Positions 55,891 through 64,000 of a stretch of 64,000 nucleotides of DNA are shown piece after piece; the first letter of the stretch is position 1, and the number at the start of each line of letters is the position of its first letter. A model generated the notes under the pieces. It saw only the letters and a program-made list of their open reading frames with translations, was not told where the DNA came from and did not search any database. The stretch covers positions 177,131-241,130 of the forward strand of contig JADJOO010000007.1 in assembly GCA_016713725.1 (NCBI GenBank), in the 5' to 3' direction. The stretch is from Pseudomonadota bacterium. Lineage in GTDB: Bacteria > Pseudomonadota > Gammaproteobacteria > Steroidobacterales > Steroidobacteraceae. Position numbers and translations under genes: made by a program.

Positions 55891-57348
55891 ATGCATGCGC
55901 TCGTCACACGCAGGGCCGCACGGGCCCTGCTGATCATTGCTTCATTCATCTGCATTGCGGCATGTGAGACGACGGGAGGCGTCGCCGACGAAGGAGAGCC
56001 GGTCTTCGTCGAGGAAATATCCGCTGCTCAGGAGCGCTCCAGGTCCCGACGGCGAAAGCCGGGGAAGACGGGGAAGTTCCGCCGGCCGTGGCCGAGTCCG
56101 AACATCCCGCAGATGTGTCTCCGGACAAGGAGCTCGAGGAAGTGATCGTTGAAGCTCAACGCGAACGTCACGTGGTGATTCTCGATCTCGTGTCCGAAGC
56201 GAAGACGCTGCTTCGTGATGTCGAACTCGAGTATGTGTTCACGGGCAAAGGCAGAAAGGAGGCGCTGCGCGGGCGTCCTGTCGTCTTTGCGCTGTGGAGC
56301 GAGGCGAAGCAGCAGTGGTCCATCGTGCACATCGAGATCCCCCGCCCTCCGGTCAAATGGAAGCCCGGCAGGAAGCCCTTTCCCTTTCATCGTGCGCACA
56401 CCAGGCGTCGAGGCGCGGCACGTCAAGGGCACGGGTGCCGAGAGGCTGATGTTCGCTTTCTCCAAGGACGGCGAGCCGCTGAAGGTCTACGGCAGGAAAT
56501 TCCCCGTCTTCGACAGTGCCCTGATTGCGAAGAAAAGATGGCGAGCCGTCGTCGCGACCGCGCAGCCAATCGTCTATCTCCCGTCCAACGAAGACACCCT
56601 CGATCCGCTTTTTGTCAGTGGCGGGAAGGAATTCCTTCTCGACACGGCGCGAAGAGCAATCGAGGAGTTGCGTCTAGCCAGGGCACCCTCAGTGGCATTT
56701 CCGGGGCAGTTGCTCGCGGACGTCGTGCCCGCTGAAGTCATCACGACCCTTGCGGTGATCGAACAGACGGACGATGCCGACTTTGTGAAAAAGAAAGCCG
56801 GTGCGGTAGATGAAGTGCTGAGTCACTACGGCATGAAACGGGAGGAGGCGTATCGGTACAGCGTCTCGAGCGCATCCGCCCTCGGCGCCATGCAGTTCAC
56901 GAACAGGAAGGGCAATGGCACCTATGCGCTGGTGGTCAGGCGATGTCCTGCGGCAAAGCTTGACCCCATCTTTGACCGTGGCGCAACGAACATTCTGAAC
57001 GCCATGAAGGCGGCGATCTGCCTCTTCGACATCGAGCTGTATCAGATGCGTTCCGATATCCGCTTTGCGTATCGTGAAAACAAGGAAGTGCTTGGCATCT
57101 TCCCGGTCGCTGCCTACAACGGCGGACCCAGGAATGTCACGAAGCTCTACGGCGTCATGAAAAGGATGGGCGTGAAACTTGAAGACCTGCGTCCCCCGGG
57201 AGAGCAGCCTCCGGGAATGCAGGTAAACTGCCCGTGTCTATGGAAGGAGGAAGCGACTGGCGTCCGTCCCGTCACGATCCCCAAGTACAACACTGAGAAT
57301 CGCTGGTACATCGAGAAGTACCAGAGCATTCTCAGCGTGTTCGAGTAA
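55891..57348 (+). CDS. Lytic-transglycosylase-like lipoprotein (two frame changes)
   Basis: Lipobox IASFICIAAC near residue 20, then an Arg/Lys-rich linker. The first domain (VVILDLVSEAKTLLRDVELEY to VFALWSEAKQQW) lies in another frame. The C-terminal part has AVIEQTDDADF (candidate catalytic Glu), SSASALGAMQFTNRKGNGTY, AAICLFDIELYQ and FPVAAYNGGPRNV, in the order of SLT-type transglycosylases (GAMQ, AAYNGG). Frame changes near 56,045 and 56,395. About 480 residues. Predicted to cleave peptidoglycan from the outer membrane. Confidence 0.75.
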
Positions 57349-57359
57349 GAGCGACGTCT

Positions 57360-57612
57360 CCCGGCTTGACGGTCAGGCCGCCCTGGCCCGCCCCGGCCCG
57401 GCCCCCGGGGGGCCCCCGGGGGGGCCCGCCCCCGCCCGGGGTGTTCCCCCCCGGCGTCGACCGACCTCGCGCTGGGGGGGGTGGAGCCATGGGGGGGGGG
57501 GCGGCGCCGGGGGGGCGCCCGGGGGGGGGGGGGGGGGCGGGGCCGGCGGGCCGGGGGGCGGGGGGGGGGGGGCGGGGGGCCGGGCGGCGGGGGGCGGGGG
57601 GGGAGGTCATCC
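57360..57612. other. Poly-G/GC low-complexity tract
   Basis: About 250 bp of G runs (up to 12 or more in a row) mixed with C. It swallows the 3' end of the DUF418 gene, whose frame runs into Pro/Arg-only codons here. It resembles the 42.8-kb tract and is best regarded as unreliable sequence. Confidence 0.7.
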
Positions 57613-58807
57613 ATGCCCAGAGGCGCTCCATCGGTCCGCGATCGTTGCGGTTCAACCACCAGATGCTCCAGGGCACCTGGATCGCGAAGAAAATGGTCAA
57701 CGCCAGCGGTAGTCCCGCGGCGGGTCCGACCTGGCCCCAGAGACCGAAGCCCCAACCGTAGAAGATCGTGGTGCAGATGGCGGTCTGCATCAGGTAATTC
57801 GTGAGCGGCATCCGGCCAGCGGCGCCGAACGGCGCGAGGCGTTGCGCCCACCGCGGATCCTGCGCAAGACGCACGATCAGCAGCACGTAAAAGATCATTA
57901 ATGCCGGCCGACTGATCCAGTAGCACAGGCCGCCCAGCAGCTTGATCGGTGACGGCCCGGGAACGCGGTTGAACTGGAATATCAGCGTGAACGCCGCGCC
58001 GCAGAATAGACCGACGGCCAGCGCGACCCACATCCATGAGCGAACCTTGGGCGCCAGCTCCGGGATTCGCTGCGCCCAGCGCAACCGTCCGGCCAGCAGC
58101 CCAAGCAACATGGTGAACGCCATCTGCACCCAGAAGCCGAGCGAACCCCAGAGCTCCCAGCGGCTGCCGTAGAGGTGCGTGAAGACACGCATGTTCTCTG
58201 CCGCCGTCTGCAGGAAATTGCCGCTGGGGTAAACGGCCTTGTTGCTGGCTTCCCATGCCTGCGCCTCGCGCACCAGCATCGCCGTGATTTCGGGTGTCAT
58301 CACCATCAGCCGCAGCGTGCCGGACACGACCGGATAGACGAGACACAGGGCCATCAGCGTGACGATGGTACGGATGCTGGCGCGGCGGAGCGGGAAAACC
58401 AGCAGCAACCCCAGGATGGCGTAAATGTGCAGCACGTCGCCCGGCCAGAATATTGCGCCGTGGATGAGCCCGAGCACGGCCAGCACCGCCAGGCGACGCA
58501 GGTAGATGCCGGTGGCACGGGCAGGGTCCTTCTGCTCCAGGCGGGCGAACTGAATGGTAAAGCCGATGCCGAACAGCAGGCTGAACATGCTGTTGAACTT
58601 GCCGGAGAACAGCATGTCGCGGATGGCCTCCGCAACCTGGTCGAGCTGCCCGGTCCACTGATGCGAGCCATCGGCCTCGGCAAAGAACGAACTGCTGAAG
58701 CCGGGCATGTTCATGATCAGGATGCCCAGCAACGCAAACCCGCGGATGATGTCCAGCGTTGCGATGCGTTCGCTCATCGGCAGCGAACCAACCGTAGGCG
58801 TTGCCAT
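57613..58807 (-). CDS. DUF418-family membrane protein, 3' end unreadable
   Basis: MSERIATLDIIRGFALLGIL (residues 11-30) is the DUF418/YeiB opening (heparan-alpha-glucosaminide-acyltransferase-like). FSLLFGIGFTIQFARLE, IFWPGDVLHIYAILGLLL and the C-terminal LTNYLMQTAICTTIFYGWG follow, then WSIWWLNRNDRGPMERLWAWMT. About ten membrane helices; about 400 residues visible. The last residues disappear in the poly-G tract. Acyl- or membrane-modification functions are proposed for relatives, unproven here. Confidence 0.85.
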
Positions 58808-58900
58808 CGGATTTCCCCTGCTGGCGGCTGAGCCGCTCTGTTGCCCGACATCGTACAGCACGCAGGTCGACCTGCGGCACGGCCATGTTGCAATCAATGG

Positions 58901-59728
58901 CTACGGGCTGCGGTGGATGCCACTTCGGTGGAAACTCCGCCCCTTGCGTTGCACTTGCAAGCGAGCGTGCAACCGCGCGCCGGGGCAGCGGCGGATCAGT
59001 TGGGCCTCGGTGACGATGCTCCGGTCGCCGAGTCGAATAAACAGCCTGCGCCAGAAGGCTTCCATCGCCGGATATCGGAGGTCCGCCGGATGCAATGCGG
59101 CTCGAATGACCCGGCTCGTCGAGTTTAGTGCCAGCTGCGATTGATTCCACAACGGCGAGACCGTGCGCCGCCACGCGGCACGAGTGCTGACGACCAGGCT
59201 CGGTGCCGCGATCCTCTCACCAGATCGCACGACGAAGACCTCATCGCGAGTCGCAAGGTACTGCAGCGGCGTCTCCTCCAGCGCGCACCGCGCTGAAGGA
59301 CTCATGAGCCAGGCGGGGGCGACGAATCCCTTCGGCTGCCACCCGGCGGCGCGCAGGACGACCAGTCCGCGCAGGATGCGAGTCCTTGCTTTCTCGAAAT
59401 CGAGCCGCGAAAACTCGCCTTCGCGGTCGGTGTAGATTCGCCGTGCCAGCCATTCACGAATGCCACTCGGGCTGGGGCCCGTATCGGTGTGTCGGTAGCC
59501 GTGCAGCACGATCTCGTCACCACGCAGGATGCGCGACTCGATGAACGAGGCGAAGCGGCGATCCCGGTCGACCCGGCCCAGCCCGTGGTAATCCGGGACG
59601 ACCAGCAGCGCGACCGGGCCCAGGTCGAGGTCGTCAAGGAAGGCGAGGGTGTTCGCGCAATCGTCGAGCGTTGCCGGCGCGACATCGTGTAACGAGACGC
59701 ACAGCAGGCGACGCGTATCAGCGGACAT
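58901..59728 (-). CDS. Polysaccharide-deacetylase-like protein (DUF2334)
   Basis: Intact 275-residue protein: LLCVSLHDVAPATLDDCANT with the first metal residues (HD), LVVPDYHG, EIVLHGYRHTD (H-x-x-x-H metal motif) and GFVAPAWLMSP. This is the DUF2334 branch of NodB-like deacetylases. Start ATG 59728 is chosen because similarity begins there. It is 62 bp downstream of the glycosyltransferase and belongs with the envelope cluster; it may deacetylate a glycolipid sugar. Confidence 0.85.
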   Translation of the reverse strand: MSADTRRLLCVSLHDVAPATLDDCANTLAFLDDLDLGPVALLVVPDYHGLGRVDRDRRFASFIESRILRGDEIVLHGYRHTDTGPSPSGIREWLARRIYTDREGEFSRLDFEKARTRILRGLVVLRAAGWQPKGFVAPAWLMSPSARCALEETPLQYLATRDEVFVVRSGERIAAPSLVVSTRAAWRRTVSPLWNQSQLALNSTSRVIRAALHPADLRYPAMEAFWRRLFIRLGDRSIVTEAQLIRRCPGARLHARLQVQRKGRSFHRSGIHRSP

Positions 59729-59790
59729 CCCGTATCCATCGTTCGAGAGTGCCGGCGGTTGCCATGAATTACGATTGTCGGGTCGCGACG

Positions 59791-60815
59791 TTACGATATC
59801 GTTGCGGCAGGGCGGCAATCGACCGGTGCGAGCGATGCGACGAACTGGCGAGAAGCCGCCTCCCACGTGTAGCGAAGCGCATGCTCGCGGCATGCTCGCC
59901 GGTCGAGGTTGAGCGCTGCCAGCGCGGCCGTCCGCAGATCCTCGCCGAGTACTCCAGTGACGCCGTTCACGACCACGTCGATCGGTCCCGTCACCGGGTA
60001 TGCGGCGACGGGGACGCCGCAGGCCATCGCTTCGAGCAGCACGAGTCCGAACGTGTCGGTGCGGCTTGAAACACGAATACATCCGCGGCAGCGACGTGAC
60101 GCGCAAGCTCGTCGCCGAAGCGGTAGCCGGTGAACACGACGCCGGGATACTTCCGCGCGCAATTTCTCGGTCGCCGGCCCATCACCCCACCACACTAGTC
60201 CGTGCCCGGGAGATCGAGCGCGAGAACTCTTCGATTCCTTCTCGACCGAGACCCGGCCGGAAATACAGCCAGATCGGGCGCGGCAACTCGAGGCATGACT
60301 CGTCGCGTGGGCGGAACAGTTCCCGTGTCCACGCCGCGGCTCCACAGTACGAGATTACGGAATCCCCGTTCTGCGAGAGCATTCTTCATGGACGGCGTGG
60401 CGACCAGAGTGCGCGCCGCATCACCGTGAAACCAGCGCAAGAATGCGTAGCTGACCGCAACCGGGATCGGGAATCGAGCGCGTACATACTCCGGGAACTG
60501 CGTGTGATACGAAGTCGTGAACGCGCGGCCTCGGCGCAGGCACCAGCGCCGTGCAGCCAATCCCAGCGGGCCTTCGGTGGCGATGTGCACGGCGTCGGGG
60601 CCGAGGGCGTCGAGACGCCGCCGGACTTTCGTCGCTGCGAACAGCGACAGGCGAATCTCCGGATAGGTTGGACACGGCACGGTGCGGAAATCGGCGGGCG
60701 TGATCGGCGTAACCTCATGGCCTGCCTGCAACAGCTTCTCGACCGTGGTGGTCAACGTTCTTACCACGCCGTTGGTCTGCGGCAGCCAGGCATCGGTGAC
60801 GAGCGCAATCCTCAT
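59791..60815 (-). CDS. GT4-family glycosyltransferase (frame changes)
   Basis: N-terminal half: MRIALVTDAWLPQTNGVVRT, HIATEGPLGLAARRWC and FTTSYHTQFPEYV, as in GDP-mannose/UDP-sugar-dependent lipid glycosyltransferases (MgtA/PimB type). C-terminal half: WWGDGPATEKLRAE, FTGYRFGDELARHVAAADVF and FGLVLLEAMACGVPVAAYP with the E-x7-E region. Frame changes near 60,325, 60,225, 60,130 and 60,075. About 340 residues. Start overlaps the stop of the LpxH-like gene (ATGA at 60812-60815), so it is coupled; a glycolipid product is likely. Confidence 0.85.
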
Positions 60816-61645
60816 GCGGCCTGGCCGAGGGCCGGGGTACCGTCCAGGAGGGGCAATACCTGCGTACCGGTCAGGACCTCGGCCTTCTCGGTCCAGCGCA
60901 GCAGGCTGAGCCGCCCGGCGAAGTCCTCGACCAGCGTCGTGCAGCTTTCCACCCAGTCGCCGTCGTTGCAGTAGAGGATGCCGTCGATCTCCGTGATCTC
61001 GGCCCGATGAATGTGGCCACAGATCACGCCATCGACACCACGGCGCCGGGCTTCGACCGCGAGCGCACGTTCAAAGTTGGCGATGTATTTCACCGCGTTC
61101 TTGACCTTGTGCTTGAGGAACGCAGCCAGCGACCAGTACCGGTAACCGAGCCTCTGCCGTATCGCATTGACGTACCGGTTCAGTCGCAACGCCGCCGCAT
61201 AGGCATGATTGCCGACGGACTCGAGCAGCGGGCTGGCCCGCACGATGCTGTCGAACTCGTCGCCGTGCAGGACCAGGAAGCGACGCCCGTCCGCGGTCTC
61301 GTGGATTACCTCGAGGCAGATCTCGACATTGCCCAGCGTCAATCCGTCATGGTCGCGGAATGCGCGGTCGTGGTTGCCCGGCACATACAGGACACGAGTG
61401 CCGTGTTTCGCCTTGCCGAGAATCGTGCGGATGACGTCGTTGTGTGCCTGCGGCCAGTAGAAGCTACGCTGCAGGCTCCACAGGTCGATGATGTCTCCGA
61501 CCAGGTAGATCTGTTCGCACTCGACCCGGCGCAGGAAGTCGAGCAGGAACTCCGCCCGGCATCCCTTGAAGCCCAGGTGGACGTCGGAGATGAAGACGCT
61601 GCGCAGGCGCAACGTGGATTGCGGCGGCTTGGGGGTCATGTTCAC
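60812..61645 (-). CDS. LpxH-like metallophosphoesterase
   Basis: Intact 277 residues: SVFISDVHLGFKGC (DxH), YLVGDIIDLW (GDxxD), VPGNHDRAF (GNHD), VLHGDEFD and VICGHIHRAEI (GHxH), a complete calcineurin-type set. Sequence around QRSFYWPQAHNDVI places it in the UDP-2,3-diacylglucosamine hydrolase-like group that is often linked to other lipid genes. Coupled to the glycosyltransferase. It may hydrolyse a lipid pyrophosphate or phosphate rather than serve as the main LpxH. Confidence 0.87.
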   Translation of the reverse strand: MNMTPKPPQSTLRLRSVFISDVHLGFKGCRAEFLLDFLRRVECEQIYLVGDIIDLWSLQRSFYWPQAHNDVIRTILGKAKHGTRVLYVPGNHDRAFRDHDGLTLGNVEICLEVIHETADGRRFLVLHGDEFDSIVRASPLLESVGNHAYAAALRLNRYVNAIRQRLGYRYWSLAAFLKHKVKNAVKYIANFERALAVEARRRGVDGVICGHIHRAEITEIDGILYCNDGDWVESCTTLVEDFAGRLSLLRWTEKAEVLTGTQVLPLLDGTPALGQAA

Positions 61646-61801
61646 TTTCTCCCGTGGCCTGGCTCGCTGCGGGAGATTGCCGACGCTTCATGACGGCGGC
61701 GTGAACGCCGCAAGAAATACTAATGACAATCAGCGTGGTGAGGGGCAGATCTCCACGGTAGATGACGATATGTAAAGTGAATGCAATCTCTCAGCGAATG
61801 G

Positions 61802-62662
61802 TCAGGATCGCCTGGCCCATACGAATCCGCGCACCGTCTTGCGGGCCGTCGCAGGCGCGAAGCCTGGCGGAACCAACACGATGACAGTCGACCGTGCTCG
61901 AACCAGCCCATTTCTTCGCCCTTACCCAGCCACGCGTCGCAGTCGATCGTTCGGTCCGCGATGGCTTCAGGTGCAGCAGCGTCGAGGAAGTGCAGGCGGA
62001 TGCTGGCGACCAGTACGGCGGCAGCAGGCACCAGCAGCGCGATCGTCTGGCCGGTCGCGGTGAGACGGCAGCGCAGCACCGCGCGCTCGTTCCGGCAGAA
62101 CAGCTTCTCGATGCGCTTCAGTGCGGCAGGGTTGACGTTGTAAGTCTCGCCTGAGATGTAGTTCACCTGCTCGACGCAACAATCGTGCGGCGCGTGAAAA
62201 CGGTGGTACATGCCGGAGGTCAGGCGCAGGGTCAGGTATAGCCCATCGTGAAACGTCCGCGCCAATGCTGCGTCGTTGGCCAGCAGCTCCGCCAGCGTAT
62301 AAGAGGAGCCCTTCGCCTGCAGCAGGGTGTCGCCGTCGATTCGGCCGTGGGCGCCGACGATGCCGTCACAGGGACTCGTCAAGTGCCGATCGTCCGGATC
62401 GATCGGGCGCGCACCATCGCGCAGCTGGCGCGTAAAGCAATCGCCCATGCTGCGGAACTGCGTGGTCCGCGCGTCCGCAGGTCGGATCGGCGAACGCCCG
62501 CCACGAGCCGATCAAGAGGTCACGGACGACCGGATTCTCGATCTTGCTGAGCCGGCCGACGGGCGTGTCGGTGCGTCGCGGGAATGCGGTTGGTGAGCAG
62601 GAAGTTCAGGTCTTCCGGGCGGCAATCCGGGTGAGCAGGGAGGGCCGGGGCGATGGTGTCAT
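61802..62662 (-). CDS. psd: Phosphatidylserine decarboxylase proenzyme (frame changes)
   Basis: Start MTPSPRPSLLTRIAARKT, then LNFLLTNRIPRRT, LTSPCDGIVGAHGRID, GSSYTLAELL, LRLTSGMYHRFHAP (His motif), VNYISGETYNVNP and the self-cleavage site HGST near 61,888. The T of GST is lost through one missing base, and the following VIVLVPPGFAP tail is in the next frame. Two more frame changes lie near 62,450 and 62,590. About 285 residues, as expected. Decarboxylates phosphatidylserine to phosphatidylethanolamine in the inner membrane. 156 bp upstream of the LpxH-like gene. Confidence 0.87.
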
Positions 62663-62706
62663 CGGGATGTAATCCAGGTGCCGTACGGTGATGGTGGAGG
62701 ACTGCC

Positions 62707-64000
62707 GTGGAAACCAGCACCCTTGCGTACATCGCCGCCGCCGTCGGCGTCGCGGCACTCGCGCACAGGCTGCAATTGCGCCTGGAACTCTCGGCGCAAG
62801 CACCCGTCGTTGGCAGGGGCACTCGCGCCTTGCGCGGCGCATGGCGGCCCTCGTACCCCACTGCAGTACAGCGAGTCGGAGTTCTTTAGCGCCGACGACG
62901 CGCCGGCCACGGTCGCAGAGCAGCGGCGCGTGGGGTTCATGCGCCTGGCAGCATTCTACTCCGAGCGCTTTGCGGCGACGGCACGGAGTCACTCGCGAAG
63001 TCGAGGACGCGATCTCCGACCTGCAGTTCACCGACAGGTACCGAGTTCCTTTCCAGTTCCGGGGTCTGGTGAGCAAGCACCTGAAGAGCGGTTCGTTCGT
63101 GGAGTCGTCCGCTGGTGTGCAACTTGCCGACCTCGATGGCAACCCTCTCTACGACCTCGGCGGCTCCTACGGCGTCAACCTGTTCAGGTACGACTTCTAC
63201 AAGAGAGGTGCATCGAGCGCGGCGCGGCGCGCGTGCACCCACTGGGACCGGTCCTCGGCGCCTATCACCCTGTGGTCGCCGACAACGTCGCGCGCCTGCG
63301 CAGGATTTCGGTCTCGACGAGGTGTCGTTCCACAATGTCCGGGCACCAGGGCGGTCATGCAGGCTGTGCGCCTGGCTCGCTATCACCCGTCGCTCGCACG
63401 TCGTGGCCACGCGGCGCGTATCACGGCTGGTGGGGCGACGTGCAGCCGGGCGTCGGCAACCCGATGCCGGCTGACAGTACCTACACGCTCAAAGACATGG
63501 ACAACATGTCGCTGCGCGTACTCGCCAGGCGCAAGGACATCGCCTGCGTGCTGGTCAATCCCCTGCAGGCGCTGCACCCCAATGCGGGCGCGCCGGGAGA
63601 TTCGACGCTGGTGGACAGCTCGCGCCAGGCTCATTTCGACCGGGAGGAGTACGCCGCCTGGCTTCGGCGCCTGCGCGACGTCTGCACAGAGCGCGGGATC
63701 CCCCTCATTTTCGACGAAGTGTTTGTCGGGTTCCGCCTGGCGCCGGGTGGCGCGCAGGAATATTTCGGCGTGCAGGCGGACATGGTCACCTACGGCAAGA
63801 CACTCGGCGGAGGGCTGCCCGTCGGCGTGCTCTGCGGCAAGGCGGCGCTGATGAAGCGCTTCAAGGAAAATCGCCCCGCGGACATCTGCTTCGCGCGCGG
63901 CACCTTCAACGCGCACCCGTACGTGATGGGCGCGATGAACGAGTTTCTGCGGCGTCTCGAGCGCAGCCCCGAGATCTACGGTCTCTACGACAACCTCGAT
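62707..64000 (+). CDS. Class III aminotransferase with N-terminal helix (partial, frame changes)
   Basis: METSTLAYIAAAVGVAALAHR gives a hydrophobic N-terminal helix. ESEFFSADDAPATVAEQRR, GVQLADLDGNPLYDLGGSYG and LGPVLGAYHP follow, with EVSFHMSGTEAVMQAVRLAR reconstructed over two frames. Then IFDEVFVGFRLAPGG and the PLP-lysine motif TYGKTLGGGLPVGVL. This is the glutamate-1-semialdehyde aminomutase-like branch. At least four frame changes occur between 62,780 and 63,420; from there the frame is clean to the window edge. Divergent from psd (44-bp gap). Probably acts in the same envelope or lipid cluster. Confidence 0.8.

Noticed and set aside
57366..57761. Plus-strand Gly/Arg-rich ORF in the poly-G tract
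   Set aside because: It is a product of G runs; there is no plausible protein and the sequence is unreliable.

Overview
The window is about 64 kb of GC-rich proteobacterial DNA. A red-type (form IC) RuBisCO operon, a UDP-diacylglucosamine-hydrolase-like gene, phosphatidylserine decarboxylase and a diheme cytochrome c suggest a facultatively chemolithoautotrophic, probably gamma- or beta-proteobacterial chromosome. The exact lineage cannot be fixed from the sequence alone.

Layout. (1) 1-6.2 kb: the end of the Calvin-cycle operon cbbL-cbbS-cbbX-fbp-prk, an ORF6N gene in opposite orientation, a CbbY-like HAD phosphatase, a DksA/TraR-type zinc protein and a VapB/VapC pair read as one ORF. (2) 6.3-6.5 kb: a tRNA-Phe gene with its own promoter. 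An imperfect copy of its 3' end and downstream flank recurs at 42.74 kb, so the 36 kb between may be a genomic island, although no integrase is visible. (3) 7-20.3 kb: a defence-type accessory region. It holds a type I restriction-modification system with HsdM and HsdS in one reading unit, flanked by two proteins with an RX4H (HEPN-like) motif, then a decayed stretch with UDG-like, GIY-YIG-like, WYL-regulator, AAA ATPase and DUF262 genes. A 152-bp dispersed repeat interrupts it. (4) 20.5-29.6 kb: scattered accessory genes (serine hydrolase, excalibur protein, PotF-like binding protein, amidohydrolase, HigBA, CocE-type hydrolase), several next to a second repeat family built on TGACGTCACCC. (5) 30-38.1 kb: two divergent operons. 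One carries a BCCT transporter, betainyl-CoA thioesterase, carnitine dehydrogenase and 3-dehydrocarnitine cleavage enzyme. The other carries a CaiA-like acyl-CoA dehydrogenase, an ADP-forming acyl-CoA synthetase and a CaiD-like hydratase. Together they spell a nearly complete route from gamma-butyrobetaine or carnitine to glycine betaine. (6) 38.1-42.7 kb: SDR, secreted alpha/beta hydrolase, outer-membrane protein and M28 peptidase, some damaged. (7) 43-52 kb: diheme cytochrome c, an aminotransferase V/PhyH dioxygenase/class II aldolase/MFS cluster, a lipoprotein peptidase, a structured RNA leader ahead of a (p)ppGpp-hydrolase-like HD gene, two small exported proteins and a methyltransferase. 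(8) 52-64 kb: FHA coiled-coil protein, formiminotransferase-cyclodeaminase with an unusual Cys2His2 insertion, a lytic-transglycosylase-like lipoprotein, a DUF418 membrane protein and an envelope cluster (deacetylase, glycosyltransferase, LpxH-like phosphatase, Psd, class III aminotransferase).

Caution: many otherwise well-conserved genes, including housekeeping ones, carry one to five single-base frame changes, and three stretches collapse into poly-G or extreme GC sequence. This pattern looks more like consensus error than biology. Frame-shifted genes are therefore given as whole genes spanning all frames, and inactivation is claimed only where sequence is actually missing.
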